This document shows, piece after piece, positions 6,332-8,950 of a stretch of 8,950 nt of DNA. The translations under genes and the position numbers were made by a program. How positions within the stretch are numbered: position 1 is the first letter of the stretch; each line of letters begins with the position of its first letter. This stretch comes from Paracoccaceae bacterium. Its GTDB lineage: Bacteria > Pseudomonadota > Alphaproteobacteria > Rhodobacterales > Rhodobacteraceae. Below the pieces are notes generated by a model, which did not search any database, was not told where the DNA came from, and was given only the letters and a program-made list of their open reading frames with translations. The stretch spans positions 1-8,950 of the forward strand of contig RFZH01000084.1 in NCBI GenBank assembly GCA_009920815.1, read 5' to 3'.

Positions 6332-6868
6332 ATGCAAAATATATCTGTCTGTGTTTACTGTGGTTCGCGCTTTGGCACGTCCCCTGATTTCAAAGCCCAA
6401 GCGACCGACCTTGGACAGCGTATCGCCGGCGAAAAGTGGCGATTGGTTTATGGGGCGGGTGATGTCGGCTTGATGGGCGCTGTGGCACGCGCCGCCCAAG
6501 GTGCAGGCGCAACGACCTTTGGCGTTATTCCAACGCATCTGTTGCGCGCCGAGGTGGGAAAAACGGATTTGACCCATTTCGTCATCACTGAAAACATGCA
6601 CGAACGTAAAAAAGTAATGTTCATGAATTCCGATGCTATTGTTGTCATGCCTGGTGGGGCAGGTTCAATGGACGAATTTTTACAATTAGACCTGCACAAT
6701 AAACCCATCATTTTAATGAATGTTGCGGGGTATTGGGACCCATTGATTGGGCTAATCAATCATATGATTGCAAATGGTTTTGCCGATCCATCTTTGGCTG
6801 ATCTTTTCACGATCACACAGTCGGCCCAAGAAACCATCACCGCGATCAAGGGAAAAACCCTGAAATAA
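6332..6868 (+). CDS. LOG-family nucleotide 5'-monophosphate phosphoribohydrolase (TIGR00730 type)
   Basis: Members split cytokinin riboside monophosphates or other nucleoside monophosphates into base and ribose 5-phosphate; in most bacteria the natural substrate is uncertain. The 178 residues form a Rossmann-like fold with VYCGSRFG (8-15), YGAGDVGLMG (40-49), catalytic Arg R92 in MHERK and the PGGxGTxxE motif as PGGAGSMDE (107-115, E115). The ATG at 6332 has AGGGA 5 nt upstream and gives the family start; the in-frame ATG at 6284 lacks such a site. After E115 the family normally has about 12 residues including a conserved TW before the LHxKP segment; here only FLQLD precedes LHNKP (121-125), so about six residues appear lost in frame. 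Activity is therefore uncertain. The 102-nt gap to the divergent LysM gene holds a GGGGCCCC palindrome (6232-6239) and a weak -35-like TTGAGC (6268-6273), with no convincing -10. Confidence 0.9.
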   Translation: MQNISVCVYCGSRFGTSPDFKAQATDLGQRIAGEKWRLVYGAGDVGLMGAVARAAQGAGATTFGVIPTHLLRAEVGKTDLTHFVITENMHERKKVMFMNSDAIVVMPGGAGSMDEFLQLDLHNKPIILMNVAGYWDPLIGLINHMIANGFADPSLADLFTITQSAQETITAIKGKTLK

Positions 6869-6903
6869 AAAAGCCCAGCGACTTTTGATCGCTGGGCTTT
6901 TTT
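6867..6903. terminator. Bidirectional Rho-independent terminator between the LOG gene and sodB
   Basis: The 9-bp stem GCCCAGCGA (6873-6881) with TCGCTGGGC (6889-6897) has a 7-nt loop. It is flanked by AAAAAA on the left and TTTTTT on the right, so it can stop transcription in both directions. It starts within the LOG stop codon and ends 18 nt before the sodB stop, which suits the convergent genes. Confidence 0.93.
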
Positions 6904-6921
6904 GTGCGTTAGTAAAAACAC

Positions 6922-7521
6922 TTACATGCGCGATGCAACGTTTTCCCAGTTAACCAAGTTGTCCAAGAAGTTGGTCAAATACGCAGGGCGTTTATTGCGG
7001 AAATCGATGTAATAGGAATGTTCCCACACGTCGCATCCCAACAGCGCAGTTTGATTGAAACACAATGGGTTCACGCCGTTTTCTGTTTTGGTGATTTTCA
7101 GACCGCCATCGGCGTCTTTTACCAACCAGCACCAGCCTGATCCAAACTGACCTGCACCCGCGGCGCAGAAATCTTCTTTGAATTTGTCAACAGAACCAAA
7201 GCTGTCCACAATTGCCTTTTCCAATTCGGATGGCATGTTGCGTCCTGTTGGGCCCATCATTTCCCAAAACTGATTGTGGTTCCAATGCTGCGACGCATTG
7301 TTAAAGATACCGTTTTGGGCAACCGCACCTGCTTGATAAGTGCCTTTGATGATATCTTCTAAGGATTTACCTTCCCATTCGGTTCCAGCAATCAATTTGT
7401 TGCCGTTGTCGACGTAGGCTTTGTGATGCAAATCGTGGTGGTACTCCAATGTCTCCTTAGACATGCCCAAATCTGCAAGCGCATCATGCGCATAAGGAAG
7501 TGCTGGAAGTTCAAATGCCAT
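6922..7521 (-). CDS. sodB: Superoxide dismutase, Fe type
   Basis: This cytoplasmic enzyme converts superoxide to O2 and H2O2. Its 199 residues cover the complete Fe/Mn-SOD fold, starting MAFELPALPY as in E. coli SodB. The metal ligands are H28 (YHH), H82 (HWNH), D164 and H168 (DVWEH). Q78 in NNASQHWNH is the second-sphere Gln characteristic of iron enzymes, and a Gly (149) stands where Mn enzymes carry their Gln; Fe or cambialistic use is inferred from this. FGSGWCWLV (126-134) and SYYIDFRN (169-176) are further family signatures. AAAGGGGG lies 6 nt before the ATG. sodB is downstream of soxA-soxG on the same strand but separated by a terminator and a gap of almost 200 nt, so it probably has its own promoter. 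It converges on the LOG gene. Confidence 0.97.
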   Translation of the reverse strand: MAFELPALPYAHDALADLGMSKETLEYHHDLHHKAYVDNGNKLIAGTEWEGKSLEDIIKGTYQAGAVAQNGIFNNASQHWNHNQFWEMMGPTGRNMPSELEKAIVDSFGSVDKFKEDFCAAGAGQFGSGWCWLVKDADGGLKITKTENGVNPLCFNQTALLGCDVWEHSYYIDFRNKRPAYLTNFLDNLVNWENVASRM

Positions 7522-7643
7522 CTTAGGCCCCCTTTATAAATTAAACTGCGTTTCCATTAAATGGTGCTTTATCACGTCGAACGTCAAGACCAAAGCCCCA
7601 AAACACCATTCACTTTTGTAAAAATACTCTCGCCAAAGGCTTC
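7522..7643 (-). promoter_or_regulatory. sodB upstream region, candidate promoter and dyads
   Basis: No gene is seen here. On the minus strand a -35-like TTGACG (7587-7582) is followed by AT-rich CATTTAAT, 18-20 nt on, but the spacing and -10 are poor. Two dyads overlap this area: CCATT-A-AATGG (7554-7564), which covers the possible -10, and the wider pair AATGGTG (7560-7566) with CACCATT (7604-7610). They could be an operator for an iron or redox regulator, but I cannot match them to a known box. Confidence 0.25.
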
Positions 7644-7662
7644 GCGCCGTGACACACGGCGC
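7644..7662. repeat. GC-rich inverted repeat next to the sox terminator
   Basis: GCGCCGT (7644-7650) and ACGGCGC (7656-7662) form a perfect 7-bp stem with a GACAC loop. It lies directly beyond the T run of the sox terminator, so on the minus strand the order is hairpin, eight Ts, hairpin. On the plus strand it is followed by an A run, so it is not a plus-strand terminator. It may be a backup terminator, a transcript-stabilising hairpin or an operator. Confidence 0.45.
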
Positions 7663-7691
7663 AAAAAAAACTGCGCCGCCCAAGAGGCGGC
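7663..7691 (-). terminator. Rho-independent terminator of the sarcosine oxidase genes
   Basis: On the minus strand the stem GCCGCC/GGCGGC (7691-7686 with 7680-7675, 5-nt loop) is followed after GCAG by eight Ts (7670-7663). It begins 26 nt after the soxG stop and separates the sox transcript from sodB. Confidence 0.85.
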
Positions 7692-7716
7692 ACAATTTCA
7701 TAGCAATTTAGGGATT

Positions 7717-8277
7717 TTACCAATCTCCAACCTCAAAGCCACGCTGCGCGGAATTGGTCAAAAGCTGGAACATATACTGCGCAACCGACCTGAAACATAC
7801 GATACGCACCTGACGGTCAGACGCCATCCAAAAGGCTGCGGCCACCTGTGCGATGCGCGTTCTGCGCACATCGCCAATCTCAAACGCTTTTAGATCAACG
7901 GGTGCCAGTTTAGCGATGACTTCGCGCACAGCCTCCCCTTCGATATCGAAGACAGCCCGCGCATCAGAAACATTGACCACCAATGCATGTGCCTGCCCCA
8001 ACGCACCAGTCAAAGCATTTTCAAGATCTGACACGCGATCATAATCACACACGATCAAAAGCTCGTCGGGGGACATCCACAACACCTGGGTGTCTTTGCC
8101 GGGCGCAACCCGACGTGTATCGGGAATTGCGGCGCCACAAACATCTTTGACGGCTTTGACAAAGGTCTTATCAGAAAAATCTCCGCGAAGCGTAATCATA
8201 CCCGTTGATGGGGCCTCAGTCACCGCAACATAGCCTTGTGATTTTGCGCCCTTCAGCGCGGTCACTGCATTAGACAT
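7717..8277 (-). CDS. soxG: Sarcosine oxidase gamma subunit
   Basis: This is the third-largest subunit of the heterotetrameric sarcosine oxidase (alpha, beta, gamma, delta), which oxidises sarcosine to glycine with O2 and passes the methyl-derived C1 unit to tetrahydrofolate. The 186-residue product has the SoxG features: an N-terminal strand region with MITLRGDFSD, a central VLWMSPDELLIVC segment (which resembles the folate-enzyme fold of GcvT proteins), and a C-terminal FRSVAQYMFQLL helix. The start at ATG 8277 overlaps the soxA stop by 8 nt, a sign of translational coupling; GAAGGGG lies about 9 nt upstream. An upstream in-frame ATG at 8343 would extend it 22 codons into soxA and is unlikely. 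The subunit is not catalytic by itself and probably has a structural role in the complex. A terminator follows the gene, making it the last of the operon. Confidence 0.92.
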   Translation of the reverse strand: MSNAVTALKGAKSQGYVAVTEAPSTGMITLRGDFSDKTFVKAVKDVCGAAIPDTRRVAPGKDTQVLWMSPDELLIVCDYDRVSDLENALTGALGQAHALVVNVSDARAVFDIEGEAVREVIAKLAPVDLKAFEIGDVRRTRIAQVAAAFWMASDRQVRIVCFRSVAQYMFQLLTNSAQRGFEVGDW

Positions 8278-8950
8278 TTTGTTTGGCCCCTTCTTTATCA
8301 TAGAACACTTGGTCAACAATTTTGGCTTTGATGATGGTTCCATCCACTTTTGGGAATTCGATAACGTCGCCCATGCGGTTTGGTCCGTTGTGGATCAAGC
8401 CCATGGCAATGCCGCGTCCCAAGGTGGGCGAATAATAGGTTGACGTTACACGACCAATCATATTGCGTTGGCCGTTGGCATTGACGCCCTCGCCCGTTGC
8501 ATATGCACCATCTGGTAAAACAGACCCGTCCAAGGTTTCTAGGCCAACCAGCTTCCAACGATCAGGCGACACCATAAACGACCGTTCCTGCGCCCGTTTG
8601 CCGATGTAATCTGCTTTCTTTTTAGAAATAGCCCAATCCAGTCCCAAATCTTGTGGAATGACGGTACCGTCGGTTTCATCACCAATCATGATAAACCCTT
8701 TTTCGGCCCGCATCACGTGCAACGCTTCGGTCCCATAGGGCATGACATCAAATTCGGCACCTGCCGCCATCAGCGCATCCCAGAATGCGCGGCCTTGGCT
8801 GGCGGGAACGGCGATTTCGTAGGACAATTCACCCGAGAACGAAATGCGATACACACGGGCGTCAAAATCACCCAATTTGCCATCTGCCCAATCCATGAAA
8901 CCGATCGCCTCTTTCGAGACGTCCATGCCGCCGAGCTTTTCCAAAACTTT
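8270..8950 (-). CDS. soxA: Sarcosine oxidase alpha subunit, C-terminal part (runs off the window)
   Basis: Only the last 226 codons are present; the family is close to 1000 residues. They belong to the GcvT-like aminomethyltransferase domain that binds tetrahydrofolate and makes 5,10-methylene-THF from the C1 unit released by the enzyme. Visible signatures are FSGELSYEIAVPA, YGTEALHVMRAEKGF, GDETDGTVIPQDLGL and the Arg/Lys-rich KKKADYIGKR. A C-terminal beta-barrel follows, with GRVTSTYYSPTLGRGIAMGL. The reading frame is open to base 8950, so the true start lies outside; the TTG at 8944 is internal. In sox operons the usual order is soxB-soxD-soxA-soxG, and the overlap with soxG here fits it. 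The NAD- and noncovalent FAD-binding parts of the alpha subunit should lie beyond the window. Confidence 0.94.
   Translation of the reverse strand, partial: KVLEKLGGMDVSKEAIGFMDWADGKLGDFDARVYRISFSGELSYEIAVPASQGRAFWDALMAAGAEFDVMPYGTEALHVMRAEKGFIMIGDETDGTVIPQDLGLDWAISKKKADYIGKRAQERSFMVSPDRWKLVGLETLDGSVLPDGAYATGEGVNANGQRNMIGRVTSTYYSPTLGRGIAMGLIHNGPNRMGDVIEFPKVDGTIIKAKIVDQVFYDKEGAKQNV

Noticed and set aside
6230..6601. Upstream extension of the LysM reading frame by 124 codons
   Set aside because: It is antisense to the LOG gene, has no family features, and the signal anchor MNKTLAW marks the real start at 6229.
7561..7893. Plus-strand ORF of 110 codons upstream of sodB
   Set aside because: It spans the sox terminator and the 3' part of soxG in antisense; composition is shadow-like (many Arg, His, Lys).
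8942..8944. TTG as start of a separate 224-residue protein
   Set aside because: The frame is open to the window edge and the sequence is internal to the soxA C-terminal domain.

Overview
The window looks like chromosomal DNA of an alphaproteobacterium, most likely a marine Rhodobacteraceae (Roseobacter-group) species. The reasons are the tetrahydrofolate-dependent sarcosine oxidase genes (soxA-soxG), an Atm1-type ABC exporter, a LysM protein divergent from a LOG-family gene, and protein sequences that read like that group. Base composition appears to be near 50% GC by eye. I see no mobile element, tRNA, rRNA or CRISPR array, and no tightly packed unknown gene cassette. Most of the window is ordinary housekeeping DNA. 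The notable features are small lesions and regulatory structures.

Layout from left to right. The minus strand first carries the start of an FAD-dependent monooxygenase (1-143), with a small ArsC/Spx-family thioredoxin-fold protein just upstream of it (192-488); they probably share a transcript. A cold-shock protein gene (688-894, +) follows, with a long structured leader. It converges with, and overlaps by 4 nt, a broken MetR-like LysR regulator (891-1648, -). The divergent gene is metF (1738-2604, +). The gap between the two holds an exact match to the MetR box TGAA-N5-TTCA. metF ends in a strong terminator and converges with an Atm1-type ABC exporter (2661-4481, -). Upstream of that exporter lies a LysM cell-envelope protein (4574-6229, -), separated from it by a tandem hairpin. 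The LysM gene is divergent from a LOG-family phosphoribohydrolase (6332-6868, +), which converges on sodB (6922-7521, -) across a bidirectional terminator. The right end holds the sarcosine oxidase gamma subunit gene (soxG) and the 3' end of soxA (both -), closed by a terminator in front of sodB.

How the genes relate. Sarcosine oxidase makes glycine, H2O2 and 5,10-methylene-THF. MetF reduces 5,10-methylene-THF to 5-methyl-THF for methionine synthesis. SodB, Atm1 and the ArsC-like protein fit oxidative-stress, thiol and Fe-S homeostasis. These links are metabolic inference; the genes are not one operon.

Most interesting points: (1) the metR-like gene appears to have lost about 50 codons out of frame, while its predicted operator in front of metF is intact; (2) the LOG protein seems to lack about six residues in a normally conserved segment; (3) the csp leader has a duplicated GGGGCAT that allows competing hairpins, one of which would cover the start codon; (4) a terminator-like double hairpin ends 17 nt before the Atm1 start codon. 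I did not find a convincing undescribed system.
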